Part shown: positions 38,101 through 46,025 of the stretch, piece after piece
How the letters are laid out: every line of letters starts with the position of its first letter
Numbering within the stretch: the stretch's first letter is position 1
Source: Ralstonia insidiosa
GTDB lineage: Bacteria; Pseudomonadota; Gammaproteobacteria; Burkholderiales; Burkholderiaceae
Reading direction: 5' to 3'
Length of the DNA stretch: 64,000 bases
Assembly: GCF_008801405.1 (NCBI RefSeq)
Contig: NZ_VZPV01000001.1
Location: forward strand, 2,976,001 to 3,040,000
The notes under the pieces: model-generated
Database searches by the model: none
Seen by the model: the letters and a program-made list of their open reading frames with translations, nothing else
What the model was told of the DNA's origin: nothing
Position numbers and translations under genes: made by a program

Positions 38101-39084
38101 GGCCTGCGCGTTGTCGATCTGGATGGGGCCCGCGACGGTCAGCGTCTTGGCTTTCTCGTCGGGGCGCAGATCCGCGCGGATGGTAAGCGAGGCCTCCGGT
38201 GCGCCTGGCGCAAACGCGCGCGGGTTGACGTGATCGGCCGACACCACGGCGCGCGACAGGGGCAATGCCCCAAACGGCGTGGCGTCGATCTGCGCCTGCG
38301 CAGTCAGCTTGGCACCGGTGCCGGTCGCGTCGATGTGCAGCGCTTCCAACGAGCCCGAAAGCTGCGCCGACACCGACGCATCCTGCTTCTGCCCGTTCGC
38401 TTCGAACTGCGTGGCCAGCGTCGCCGCCCCCGTGAGCGGATACGGCCGTGTGCCCGTCATGCGCAACGTGGCCGCCAGCTTGCCGGCGGGCGTTTCCACG
38501 CCGTCGAGCAGCACGTTGTGATGCATTCCATCGGTGTGCACGCCGCCGGCAATCGACTTGAGTTCGGTAGTCGACGTGCCCTCGCGGATGGCGAGGCGGT
38601 CTACGGCCAGCCGATCCACATCCAACGCCAGCGGCAACACCAGCGAAGCCGGAGGACCACTCGGCGGCGATGGCGGCGTCGGATGCAGGATCACCTCGAC
38701 ATTGCCTGCAGTGAGATACGCAATGCGGACATGCCACGGCCCACGCGTGATGGTCCAGCGGCCTTCCACGTGGTCGATGCGCACTTCGGTGCTGCCCGCA
38801 CGCACATGCACGTCCCGCAGCGACAGCCCTTCGCGCAACGTACCGCCGGCCAGCGTGCCCGATACGTAGTCGTGGCCGAAACGCGTGGCAAGCGCCCACA
38901 ACTGTGCCGTGCCCGTCGGCGAGTGGATGGCCCAGGCCAGCCAGCCGGCAATGCCAAGCACGATTACCAGCACAAGAGCGACGAGGCCGCCCAGCCAGCG
39001 TGCTAGACGACGGCCCCAGCCGCGCTTGGGCTTCGGCGCGTCGGGTTGGGTGGATGCAGGCGTCTGAGAGTCAGTCATGGTCAT
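35167..39084 (-). CDS. tamB: TamB, translocation and assembly module inner-membrane subunit
   Basis: An approximately 1305-residue protein with a cytoplasmic N-terminal tail, one membrane segment (LARWLGGLVALVLVIVLGIA, about residues 27-46) and a very long beta-rich periplasmic body. It ends in the DUF490/TamB domain (GTIYVRQGSTYEAFGRKLAI, NPSFNITAMRRNQEVEAGVQ). TamB-type proteins bridge the two membranes and work with TamA in autotransporter assembly and probably phospholipid transport. Start: ATG at 39084 or 39078, six bases apart, with no strong Shine-Dalgarno. Three bp downstream of the tamA stop, so coupled. Confidence 0.94.
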   Translation of the reverse strand: MTMTDSQTPASTQPDAPKPKRGWGRRLARWLGGLVALVLVIVLGIAGWLAWAIHSPTGTAQLWALATRFGHDYVSGTLAGGTLREGLSLRDVHVRAGSTEVRIDHVEGRWTITRGPWHVRIAYLTAGNVEVILHPTPPSPPSGPPASLVLPLALDVDRLAVDRLAIREGTSTTELKSIAGGVHTDGMHHNVLLDGVETPAGKLAATLRMTGTRPYPLTGAATLATQFEANGQKQDASVSAQLSGSLEALHIDATGTGAKLTAQAQIDATPFGALPLSRAVVSADHVNPRAFAPGAPEASLTIRADLRPDEKAKTLTVAGPIQIDNAQAGTLDKQKLPLQSLRAQVRLNEDDQQLTGLDVRLLGGAQLTGGADVKKGHGTLRVDVRQLDLQALHASLEKTKLAGPITVDFAGGTQHVALDLAGGDMRAQAKAVLDAAQVAVESAQVSLGRSRLTLAGTLKHDDAQSFAFKGDLAEFDPSRLAKVAKGRINATFDARGTLGEPIDAAIKFAVRNSDYAGLPMTGDGNVHLRKVDELMRLLPSDAKLDVAGNKASLRGSFGATGDRLHVEVDAPQLARLQLGVSGALTLSGDVSGTIKRPQVDATFRAQQLAYQGNKVELANGRAQMRDGIDGPLQFELTAQRVTAPSVSLREVHATLDGTRRAHRFRADADGNVRSQPFKFALAGDGALTPGKEGDAWDGTISTLSAQGAPNLQLTAPVRVSVAPNRLMIGRADLTLDQTPIHIERVESNQGHLRSAGRVDGLQIARVLELVHTWTGQAPPVRTDLVIDGQWDLDLGGTATGTARFARRSGDLSINAGRGFTPLGLTELVVEARGEGMRLALRGDAQSTRVGNLYLDAGIGLTRDTAPGGLALMSPASPLTGGLTISLPHLKGIGDLLGPDVATDGQLAASLQFAGTVGAPKISGFLTGQDIEVALYDQGIRLTKGVVRVALDQNVVDLQDVVFYGGDGTVRAKGRVQLGEANPNLSGSIVADKLQLFADPDRTLVLSGQARIANDNDRVGITGKFKVDRGLFDLPKDGAPSLGDDVVIVRRADAARNQAERGVKREEKPAGRFSPVINVDVDFGDNFRFKGAGADLSLGGQMTVHSEPLVPLRGTGTIYVRQGSTYEAFGRKLAIDQGVLNFTGPINNPSFNITAMRRNQEVEAGVQVTGTVRQPRVKLVSEPNVPDEDKLSWLMFGYSASNAGLGQQQAMSGAALGLLGNVAGKNVARRFGLDEFSIGASTSGLTDPQVVSLGKAISESITVGYEQSLSTADSIVKMTWQFSRRWSVVARGGTINGASVLFNKRW

Positions 39085-39086
39085 GC

Positions 39087-40865
39087 TCAGAACGCGATGC
39101 CCAGCGACACGCTCGGCCGGAATTGCTTCTGCTGGATACCGTAGGCCAAGTCGAGCTGGATTGGCCCGACCGGGCTCTTCCAGCGCACGCCCACACCCAC
39201 GCCGTTGAACCAGCGGCGCTCCGACCAGTTGTCGGTGGCGGTACCGGTATCCCAGAACACCGCGCCGCCCCACTGCGGCAGGAACCAGCGCTGGTACTCC
39301 AGCCCGCCCGTCGCAAGGAATTTCGTCGGCAGCGTACTGCCGTTGACCTCGTTGCCGATGCTCTGGAAGTCGTAGCCGCGCACCGACTGCGTGCCGCCCG
39401 TACGGAAACGCAGCGTGGCCGGCACGCCATCGCCCGTGCCGCCGGTGATGACAGCGCCTAATTCCGCCCGCGCGACAAAAATATCGCGCTGCCCGACCGG
39501 CACGAACTGGCGAATGCGGCTATACGAGCGCACAAACGTTTGGTCCGTCAGGAAGCCCTTCACCGCAGCGCCGATCTGCGTGGTGATGATGTTGCCCCGG
39601 CGCGGGAACAGCGGGTCGTCCACGTCACGGCGCGTCCACGCGAAGCCGGGTACCAGCGCCTTGCTCAACTGGCGCTCGGCACCCTCCGGGCGCAGGTCGT
39701 CGTAGTAGAAGTCGATGGTGAACGAGGTTTCGTAGATGCCGCGTACGCGCGTCTGCTTGAAACCCGAGCGATAGCTGCGCGTCTCGGTGCCCGAAGTGTC
39801 GGTCCGGTCCATGCTGCTGTAGAGGCTGTTGACGTACTGCTTCTCGTCGGGCGGCAGGGTCACGCCGGCAAACAGATATTGCCGGCGCTGCTCGATGCGC
39901 GCCTGGGTGTCGAGCACCCATGCCTTGTTGAACAGATTCAGGTATTGATAGCGCCCTTCCACCGAGGCCCCCGTGTCCGTGCCATAGCCGACACCGCTAG
40001 TGAGGCGGTTGGGCGGGTATTCACGCACGCGCACACGTACCGGCGCGTTGACGGGGTCCTTCGGTTCGTCACCCAGATCAACAATGGCGTTGGCGAAGTA
40101 CGGCTGGCCCTGGATGGCCGCCTGCAATGCCTGCAGGCGGTCGGCGGAGTAATCCTCGCCCACGCGCAGTGGATTGACGTTGTTGATGATGCTCAGCGGA
40201 TAGCGCGTCAAACCCTGTACATCCAGCGGCCCCAGCGTGTAGGCCGGGCCGCTGTCATAGGAAACGGACAGATCCGCCTTGTTCTCGTCCGGATCCACAC
40301 GCGCCTGCGACGCCGTCTGCTTGGCCGCGTAATAGCGCTTGCTCTGCAGCGCGGCCAGGCTGTCGTCCTTGGCCTTGTCCCAGCCGGACTGGCGGAACGC
40401 CATCTCCTTCTGCAAGCCCCAGGCCTTCTTCAATTCTTCGATGCGCTTGGGGTCCTGCGTGATCGCGCCGTTGAAATCCAGCGCCACGCTGTCGATGGTG
40501 GTGCGCGGGCCGGGCTCGACCTTCACATGCACGACACGGTGATCCGGCGGCCCCTCCATGCTGGCAGTGGCCTTGGGCACGAAGTAGCCCTCGGTGGCCG
40601 TCAGCTTGGTGACCTGGTCGCCAATGGTCTCCACCATGTACTGCAGCTGGTCGTCGGTGATGTCCTTGCGATCCTGATAGCGCGACAGATCAAGATGGCG
40701 CTCCAGCAGATCGCGGATGGCCTTGGGCGCTTCGATCTTGACGTCGTACTCGGCACAGGCCGGCGCGCACGCGAGCGACAGGACGATGCCCGCCGCGAGC
40801 ACAGCGGCATTGGCAGCAGGCGAACGAAAGTGAGACGGTCGTGACGGTCGACGAGGGCCGGTCAT
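39087..40865 (-). CDS. tamA: TamA, Omp85-family outer-membrane assembly protein
   Basis: About 592 residues. From the ATG at 40865 the protein has a signal peptide with a basic n-region and a hydrophobic core (AVLAAGIVLSLACAPACA), then three POTRA domains (for example YFVPKATASMEGPPDHRVVH and LGPLDVQGLTRYPLSIIN). A C-terminal 16-strand barrel follows with the Omp85 signature VRGYDFQSIGNEVNG and a terminal aromatic (SLGIAF). Longer starts at 40928 (ATG) or 40982 (TTG) would give an oversized signal. It inserts proteins in the outer membrane with TamB. Divergent from the DUF3460 gene. Confidence 0.94.
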   Translation of the reverse strand: MTGPRRPSRPSHFRSPAANAAVLAAGIVLSLACAPACAEYDVKIEAPKAIRDLLERHLDLSRYQDRKDITDDQLQYMVETIGDQVTKLTATEGYFVPKATASMEGPPDHRVVHVKVEPGPRTTIDSVALDFNGAITQDPKRIEELKKAWGLQKEMAFRQSGWDKAKDDSLAALQSKRYYAAKQTASQARVDPDENKADLSVSYDSGPAYTLGPLDVQGLTRYPLSIINNVNPLRVGEDYSADRLQALQAAIQGQPYFANAIVDLGDEPKDPVNAPVRVRVREYPPNRLTSGVGYGTDTGASVEGRYQYLNLFNKAWVLDTQARIEQRRQYLFAGVTLPPDEKQYVNSLYSSMDRTDTSGTETRSYRSGFKQTRVRGIYETSFTIDFYYDDLRPEGAERQLSKALVPGFAWTRRDVDDPLFPRRGNIITTQIGAAVKGFLTDQTFVRSYSRIRQFVPVGQRDIFVARAELGAVITGGTGDGVPATLRFRTGGTQSVRGYDFQSIGNEVNGSTLPTKFLATGGLEYQRWFLPQWGGAVFWDTGTATDNWSERRWFNGVGVGVRWKSPVGPIQLDLAYGIQQKQFRPSVSLGIAF

Positions 40866-41024
40866 CGTGGCTAGCGTGGCGCCGCCCCCACGGGCCGGCT
40901 CAGTCAAAGGAAAGGCGTATTTGACCATACGGACCCCGGCAGGTGCCCAGGCAAATGCAACGAAACCTAGCTTTCGGATCAATCCGAAGGGCTTCGTGTG
41001 CGCCGTGCCCGTCGGCCAATACGG

Positions 41025-41030
41025 TAAAAT
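41025..41030 (+). promoter_or_regulatory. Candidate -10 element for the DUF3460-scpA-panC run
   Basis: GGTAAAATGCGCC, 62 bp upstream of the DUF3460 gene in the divergent tamA region. Supported by the -10 hexamer only. Confidence 0.4.
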
Positions 41031-41091
41031 GCGCCGTTTTCCGCCCGGGAACCTCCCGTGCGGGCCGGATCACCCAATATCACTGACTGCC

Positions 41092-41280
41092 ATGGCCCTG
41101 TATAAGTCCGAGATCACCCAGTTCCTGGAAGAACTCAAGACCCAGAAGCCCGACCTGGAAGCGCAACAGCGCCAAGGCCGCTCGCTGCTGTGGGACAAGG
41201 ACCCGATCGACCTGGACGAACGCACCCGCGCCCAGGCAGCACGCGTGGCGCAAAAACCGTACGTCTACTCGCTGGACTGA
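41092..41280 (+). CDS. DUF3460 small protein
   Basis: The 62-residue product (start MALYKSEITQFLEELKTQ, end RVAQKPYVYSLD) matches DUF3460, a short soluble family largely confined to Burkholderiales. It is predicted as helices with a conserved SLLWDKDPIDLDE centre. No function is known. It is the first gene before scpA and panC (31 bp upstream of scpA), and this linkage is conserved in the order. The start follows CACTGACTGCC without a strong Shine-Dalgarno. The open frame upstream is not used. Confidence 0.85.
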   Translation: MALYKSEITQFLEELKTQKPDLEAQQRQGRSLLWDKDPIDLDERTRAQAARVAQKPYVYSLD

Positions 41281-41311
41281 TCGGCAAGCCGATCCCCAGG
41301 CCCGCCGCCGC

Positions 41312-42193
41312 ATGACCACTTCTGCGCAGGACAAGCTGCCGCTGCCCGTCGAGTTGCCCAGCGTGGCGCCCGAGCAGGACTCCACGCCAGTACAGGTCGA
41401 CGGTCTTGCCTTCGCGCGGCTATACGGCGAGCCGCTGTTCAAGCTCCCGCAAGACCTCTACATCCCGCCCGATGCGCTCGAGGTGTTTCTCGAAGCGTTT
41501 GAAGGGCCGCTGGACTTGCTGCTGTACCTGATCCGGCGCCAGAACTTCAACGTGCTGGACATTCCGCTGGCGCAGGTCACGCGGCAGTACCTGGCGTACA
41601 TCGAGCAGATCCGCGCGACCAACCTGGAGCTGGCCGCCGAATACCTGCTGATGGCCGCCATGCTGATCGAGATCAAGTCGCGCATGCTGCTGCCGGTCAA
41701 GAAGACCGACTCCGGCGAAGAACCCGAAGACCCACGCGCCGAACTGGTGCGCCGCCTGCTCGAGTACGAGCAGATGAAGCTCGCCGCGCAAAAGCTCGAT
41801 ACGCTGCCGCAGCTCGGCCGCGACTTCCTGCGTGCGCAGGTCTATATCGAGCAGAGCCTCGCGCCGCGCTACCCCGACGTCAACGCCGACGACCTGCGCG
41901 TCGCGTGGGCCGACGTGCTGCGCCGGGCCAAGCTCACGCAGCATCACAAGATCTCGCGCGAAGAGCTGTCCGTGCGGGAGCACATGAGCCAGATCCTGCG
42001 TAAGCTGCAGCATGCGCGGTTCATGGAGTTCACCGAGCTGTTTGAAGAAGCGATCCAGTCCGGCAAGGGCGCGCCCATCGTGGTGGTCAACTTTGTCGCC
42101 ATGCTGGAGCTCTCGCGCGAATCGCTGCTGGAGATCACCCAGGCGGAACCGTACGCGCCCATTTACGTGCGCCTCGCCTATTCCCCGACGTAA
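41312..42193 (+). CDS. scpA: Segregation and condensation protein A
   Basis: The 293-residue kleisin subunit bridges the SMC heads and is needed for chromosome condensation and partition. The N-terminal domain has FEGPLDLLLYLIRRQNFNVL and AAEYLLMAAMLIEIKSRMLL (about residues 67-125), followed by an acidic linker (EEPEDPRAELVRRLLEYEQM). The C-terminal winged helix lies near FMEFTELFEEAIQSGKGAPI. A 30-residue N-terminal extension precedes the core. It lies between the DUF3460 gene and panC on the same strand; scpB and smc are not in this window. Confidence 0.93.
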   Translation: MTTSAQDKLPLPVELPSVAPEQDSTPVQVDGLAFARLYGEPLFKLPQDLYIPPDALEVFLEAFEGPLDLLLYLIRRQNFNVLDIPLAQVTRQYLAYIEQIRATNLELAAEYLLMAAMLIEIKSRMLLPVKKTDSGEEPEDPRAELVRRLLEYEQMKLAAQKLDTLPQLGRDFLRAQVYIEQSLAPRYPDVNADDLRVAWADVLRRAKLTQHHKISREELSVREHMSQILRKLQHARFMEFTELFEEAIQSGKGAPIVVVNFVAMLELSRESLLEITQAEPYAPIYVRLAYSPT

Positions 42194-42244
42194 TTCGGCC
42201 ACCACATCCGGCCAAAGTCAGCCGCTGACTCACACCACAAACGC

Positions 42245-43096
42245 ATGAAAGTCATCTCGTCCATCCAGGAACTGCGCGACCAGCTGCGCGGCCAGAACCG
42301 CGTCGCCTTCGTGCCGACCATGGGTAACCTGCATGAGGGCCACCTGAGCCTGATGCGCCTGGCGCGCCAGCACGGCGATCCGGTGGTGGCGTCCATTTTC
42401 GTGAACCGCCTGCAGTTCGGCCCGAACGAGGACTTCGACAAGTACCCGCGCACGCTGCAGGACGACATCGAGAAGCTGCAGAAGGAAGGCGTGTACGTGC
42501 TGTTCGCACCCACCGAGCGCGACATGTACCCCGAGCCGCAGGAATACCGCGTCGACCCGCCGCATGACCTGGGCGACACGCTGGAAGGCGAGTTCCGCCC
42601 GGGCTTCTTCAAGGGCGTGTGCACGGTGGTGATGAAGCTGTTCTGCGCCGTGCAGCCGCGCGTGGCCGTATTCGGCAAGAAGGACTACCAGCAGTTGATG
42701 ATCGTGCGCCGCATGGCGCACCAGTTCGCGCTGCCGGTGGACATCATCCCCGCTGAGACGGTGCGTGCGGAGGACGGGCTGGCACTGTCTTCGCGCAACA
42801 TGTATCTGTCCAGCGATGAACGCGCCGAGGCGCCCGAGCTGTACCGCACGCTGCACCAGGTGCGCCAGGATGTGCTGGAGACCGTGCTGCAAGGCCAGGC
42901 CTCGCACGAAGCGGTGACCAACAAGGCGATGGAGTACCTGCGTGGCCGCGGTTGGCAGCCCGACTACGTGGCCGTTCGCCGCCGCACCGACCTGCAGCAG
43001 CCGACGCCCGAGAACATCGCCGCCGGCGAACCGCTGGTGGTGCTGACAGCCGCCAAGCTCGGCAAGACGCGCCTGATCGACAACCTCGAGATCTGA
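42245..43096 (+). CDS. panC: Pantothenate synthetase
   Basis: The 283-residue enzyme condenses pantoate and beta-alanine with ATP, making vitamin B5 for coenzyme A. It has the nucleotidyl-transferase HIGH-like motif PTMGNLHEGHLSLMRLA (about residues 21-37), FVNRLQFGPNEDFDKYPRT, VFGKKDYQQLMIVRRM with the catalytic Lys, and the ALSSRNMYLS loop (about 179-188). The length is typical. It is the last gene of the run and is closed by the terminator at 43118-43144. Confidence 0.97.
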   Translation: MKVISSIQELRDQLRGQNRVAFVPTMGNLHEGHLSLMRLARQHGDPVVASIFVNRLQFGPNEDFDKYPRTLQDDIEKLQKEGVYVLFAPTERDMYPEPQEYRVDPPHDLGDTLEGEFRPGFFKGVCTVVMKLFCAVQPRVAVFGKKDYQQLMIVRRMAHQFALPVDIIPAETVRAEDGLALSSRNMYLSSDERAEAPELYRTLHQVRQDVLETVLQGQASHEAVTNKAMEYLRGRGWQPDYVAVRRRTDLQQPTPENIAAGEPLVVLTAAKLGKTRLIDNLEI

Positions 43097-43117
43097 GCGA
43101 CGTATCGCCCAACAAAC

Positions 43118-43144
43118 AAGCCCGGCAGTTGCCGGGCTTTTTTC
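43118..43144. terminator. Terminator between panC and the convergent parA-like gene
   Basis: AAGCCCGGCA and TGCCGGGCTT form a perfect stem, followed on the plus strand by a T tract (43137-43143). On the minus strand it is followed by GTTTGTTGGG, so it may serve both genes. The T tract touches the end of the parA-like gene. Confidence 0.85.
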
Positions 43145-43808
43145 ATGCCGCCGCTGACGTATCAGCCACGGTGGCCTGCGGGGGTGTTTCCCCCAGCCAA
43201 CCGAGGATGCCGCCCCACTGCTCTACATCCTTCGCCACGCGCGAGGGCGCCACGTCCCACAGCGTCAGGCCGTGCGCGGCCAGTTGCACGTAGTTCTGGG
43301 TATCGCGCAGATAACCGAGGATGGGCACTTCCAGCCCCTGTACGAAACGCTGGAGTTGCTCAGCGGCGCGCGTGCGCATGTCCACGCGCATGCCGACCAC
43401 GCCCAGCTTGACCTCACCGTGGCGAACCGTCTTTTCATCGGCCAGTTTGCGCAGGAAAGTCTGCGTGGCAAGGATGTCGAACATCGAGGGCTGCAGCGGC
43501 ACGATCACGTGGTCTGACAGTTTGATCAGATCGGTCAGCCGCCAGCCGTGCAACCCGGCTGGCGTATCAAGCACCACATGCGTGGTGCCCTTGGGCGGCT
43601 TGGCGATGTGGTCGGCGCTGATCTCCCACGTGTGGATGGGCTTGGCCGTCTCGGGGCGCAACGCCAGCCACTCGCGCGATGACTGCTGGCGATCGGTATC
43701 GCCCAGCATCACGGCGTGGTCTTGACTGGCAAAGTAGCCCGCCAGATTGGTTGCCAGCGTGCTCTTGCCTACCCCGCCCTTCGGATTCGCTACAACGGCC
43801 ACCGGCAT
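43143..43808 (-). CDS. Orphan ParA/MinD-family ATPase
   Basis: A 221-residue protein with a deviant Walker A motif (NPKGGVGKSTLATNLAGYF, residues 8-26, with the signature lysine at the second position of KGG) and a Walker B-like VVLDTPAGLHGW. LKLGVVGMRVDMRTRAAEQL follows. The length and motif set match small ParA proteins that position cargo other than chromosomes. No ParB gene or parS-like palindrome (TGTTTCACGTGAAACA) is nearby, so it is an orphan and its cargo is unknown. AAGGAGG precedes the ATG, a near-perfect Shine-Dalgarno. It stands alone between panC and cobQ. Confidence 0.85.
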   Translation of the reverse strand: MPVAVVANPKGGVGKSTLATNLAGYFASQDHAVMLGDTDRQQSSREWLALRPETAKPIHTWEISADHIAKPPKGTTHVVLDTPAGLHGWRLTDLIKLSDHVIVPLQPSMFDILATQTFLRKLADEKTVRHGEVKLGVVGMRVDMRTRAAEQLQRFVQGLEVPILGYLRDTQNYVQLAAHGLTLWDVAPSRVAKDVEQWGGILGWLGETPPQATVADTSAAA

Positions 43809-43883
43809 GCCTGCCTCCTTGCGATCGCTGAATAGTGTGCCGAGTCGATCACTCGACGGATCTACCTATCCGGTGATTATGGC

Positions 43884-45380
43884 TCAGCCCGCACGTGACA
43901 GCGCCGCGAACAGGGCAGCTAGGTCGAGGTGCGCCTCGCACGTGTCAGCCAGGCATTCGAGCGACGCTTCACGCAGTGCTGCATAGTCCTGCGCCTGTGC
44001 ATCGCGCACGCCGGCCCAGGCGAGCAGCGCCCGGCAGGCTTCAGGCGCATCGAACAGCCCGTGGAGATACGTGGCGAGGATCTGTCCGTCAGGCGAGACA
44101 GCGCCATCAGCACGCCCATCATCAAGCCGCACGGCGGGCTGCGCGAGCGCCGGCCCGTTGGTCACGCCCATGTGGATTTCGTAGCCGGCAATGGCTGCCC
44201 CGCCCTCCGCCAGCGCACCGCGCACCTGGCGCAATTGCTTGGCGGCCTCCAGCGTGGTCTCGAAATCGAGATAGCCGAGACCGTCGACGCTGCCAGGCGT
44301 GCCTTCCAGCCCTCGCGGGTCATGCAGGCGCCGCCCCAGCATCTGCATGCCGCCGCAGATGCCGATCAGCTTGCCGCCGTAGCGCAGGTGCCGCGCGATG
44401 GCAGCTTCCCAGCCATTGGCGCGCAGCCACGCGAGGTCTGCCTGCACGCTCTTGCTGCCGGGCAGGATGATGAGATCGGCTGGTGGAATCGGCTGCCCCG
44501 GGCCGACCAGGCGTACATCCACCTGCGGGTGCGCGCGCAGCGCATCGAAATCCGTATGGTTGGACACGCGCGGGAGCACCGGAATCACCACGCGCAACGC
44601 ATCAACTGAGGCGGTGCGCTGCGCGGTCTGAACGGCATCTTCGGCATCCAGATGCAGACCGTGCAGATACGGCAGCACGCCAAACACCGGCTTGCCCGTC
44701 TGCGCCGTCAGCCAGTCCAGCCCCGGCGTAAGCAGCGAGATGTCGCCACGAAACCGGTTAATGACGAAGCCGGCCACGCGCGCCCGTTCACTCTCGGACA
44801 GGCAGGCGAGCGTGCCGACCAGATGTGCGAACACGCCACCACGGTCAATGTCTGCGACCAACACGACCGGACAATCAACGGCTTCGGCAAAGCCCATGTT
44901 GGCGATGTCGCGGTCGCGCAGGTTGATCTCGGCGGGGCTGCCGGCGCCTTCCACCAATACGAGGTCGTATTGCATGCGCAGGCGCGTGTGCGACTCCAGC
45001 ACCGCAGCCATCGCGGTGGGCTTGTAGTCGTGGTAGGCGCGGGCGTCGAGATCACAGCGCGGCTGGCCGTGGATGATGATCTGCGCGCCGGTGTCGCTGT
45101 TGGGCTTAAGCAGCACGGGGTTCATGTCCACCGTGGGTGCAACGCCTGCGGCCTGCGCCTGGAGTGCCTGGGCACGGCCAATCTCGCCGCCATCTGCGGT
45201 GACGGCACTGTTGAGCGCCATGTTCTGTGGCTTGAACGGCGCCACGCGCACACCGGCGCGATGGGTAACGCGACACAGCCCGGCCACCAGCGTGCTCTTG
45301 CCGGCATCGGACGTGGTGCCCTGGATCATCAGCGTGCCGCGAAGGAAGGACGGGGGCACAGGAAAGGGTGGCTTTGGCAT
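43884..45380 (-). CDS. cobQ: Cobyric acid synthase
   Basis: A 498-residue glutamine-dependent amidotransferase that amidates four side chains of adenosylcobyrinic acid a,c-diamide to give adenosylcobyric acid. The N-terminal synthetase domain has the P-loop MIQGTTSDAGKSTLVAGL (residues 18-35) and DRDIANMGFAEAVDCPVVLV. The C-terminal glutaminase domain has the nucleophile in GICGGMQMLGRRL and the histidine in YEIHMGVTNGPAL. It is divergent from cobU with 69 bp between the starts. The shared region holds a -10 element for cobU. Confidence 0.96.
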   Translation of the reverse strand: MPKPPFPVPPSFLRGTLMIQGTTSDAGKSTLVAGLCRVTHRAGVRVAPFKPQNMALNSAVTADGGEIGRAQALQAQAAGVAPTVDMNPVLLKPNSDTGAQIIIHGQPRCDLDARAYHDYKPTAMAAVLESHTRLRMQYDLVLVEGAGSPAEINLRDRDIANMGFAEAVDCPVVLVADIDRGGVFAHLVGTLACLSESERARVAGFVINRFRGDISLLTPGLDWLTAQTGKPVFGVLPYLHGLHLDAEDAVQTAQRTASVDALRVVIPVLPRVSNHTDFDALRAHPQVDVRLVGPGQPIPPADLIILPGSKSVQADLAWLRANGWEAAIARHLRYGGKLIGICGGMQMLGRRLHDPRGLEGTPGSVDGLGYLDFETTLEAAKQLRQVRGALAEGGAAIAGYEIHMGVTNGPALAQPAVRLDDGRADGAVSPDGQILATYLHGLFDAPEACRALLAWAGVRDAQAQDYAALREASLECLADTCEAHLDLAALFAALSRAG

Positions 45381-45437
45381 GCGCGGATTATCGCATTCAC
45401 ATATCTGCGCCCGCTCTGCATCAAGGGGCCCCCAGGC

Positions 45438-45443
45438 TAAAAT
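45438..45443 (+). promoter_or_regulatory. -10 element placed for a leaderless cobU transcript
   Basis: GCTAAAAT with the TAAAAT hexamer at 45438-45443 leaves only six bases (ACGCGG) before the cobU ATG at 45450. A start 6-8 bases downstream of the hexamer would fall on or next to the A of ATG, so the mRNA would be leaderless. No riboswitch fits on this side. Confidence 0.5.
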
Positions 45444-45449
45444 ACGCGG

Positions 45450-46025
45450 ATGTCCCGCCGTCTCACCCTCGTCCTCGGTGGCGCTCGCTCAGGCAAGAGC
45501 CACCACGCTGAACAACTCGCGCTGCAATGCGCGGGGCCCGTCACGTATGTCGCCACGGCGGGCGAAGGCGATGAAGAGATGCAATTGCGCGTGGCCCTGC
45601 ACCGCGCACGTCGGCCCGAGCATTGGGGTCTGGTCGAAGAGCCCGTGCACCTGGCCGAAGCGCTGTACACGCACACCCAGCACGGCGGTTGCGTGCTGGT
45701 CGATTGCCTCACGCTGTGGCTCAACAACCTCCTTTTCTCTGAACACCACGCGTATCCCGACACCGGCCTCATCACGCCCCCCGAAGCCTGGACGACCGAG
45801 ATTGACGCCCTGCTCACCGCCCTGCCGCTGCTGCCCGGCGAGGTGATTCTCGTGAGCAACGAGATCGGTCTTGGCGTGGTGCCGATGGGTGCCGTCACGC
45901 GTTTCTATGTGGATGAACTGGGCCGTCTGAACCAGCGTCTGGCTGCACTGGCCGACAACGTGCACCTGCTGGTGGCCGGTATTCCGATGGTGGTCAAAGG
46001 GCCGGCGCTCGGCACCGGATCGTGA
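45450..46025 (+). CDS. cobU: Bifunctional adenosylcobinamide kinase / guanylyltransferase
   Basis: The 191-residue enzyme phosphorylates adenosylcobinamide and transfers GMP to it, preparing the corrinoid for the lower ligand. It starts with the P-loop LVLGGARSGKSHHAEQLA (residues 7-24). EGDEEMQLRVALHRARRPEH holds the region of the GMP-accepting histidine, and LVDCLTLWLNNLLF is conserved. Its stop overlaps the GTG start of cbiB by four bases, so the two are translationally coupled. It is the first gene of cobU-cbiB-cobD-btuF. Confidence 0.96.
   Translation: MSRRLTLVLGGARSGKSHHAEQLALQCAGPVTYVATAGEGDEEMQLRVALHRARRPEHWGLVEEPVHLAEALYTHTQHGGCVLVDCLTLWLNNLLFSEHHAYPDTGLITPPEAWTTEIDALLTALPLLPGEVILVSNEIGLGVVPMGAVTRFYVDELGRLNQRLAALADNVHLLVAGIPMVVKGPALGTGS

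Noticed and set aside
43809..43883. GAGTCGATCACTCGAC-like symmetry near the orphan ParA as a parS site
   Set aside because: It does not resemble the parS consensus, has short arms, and no ParB gene is nearby.
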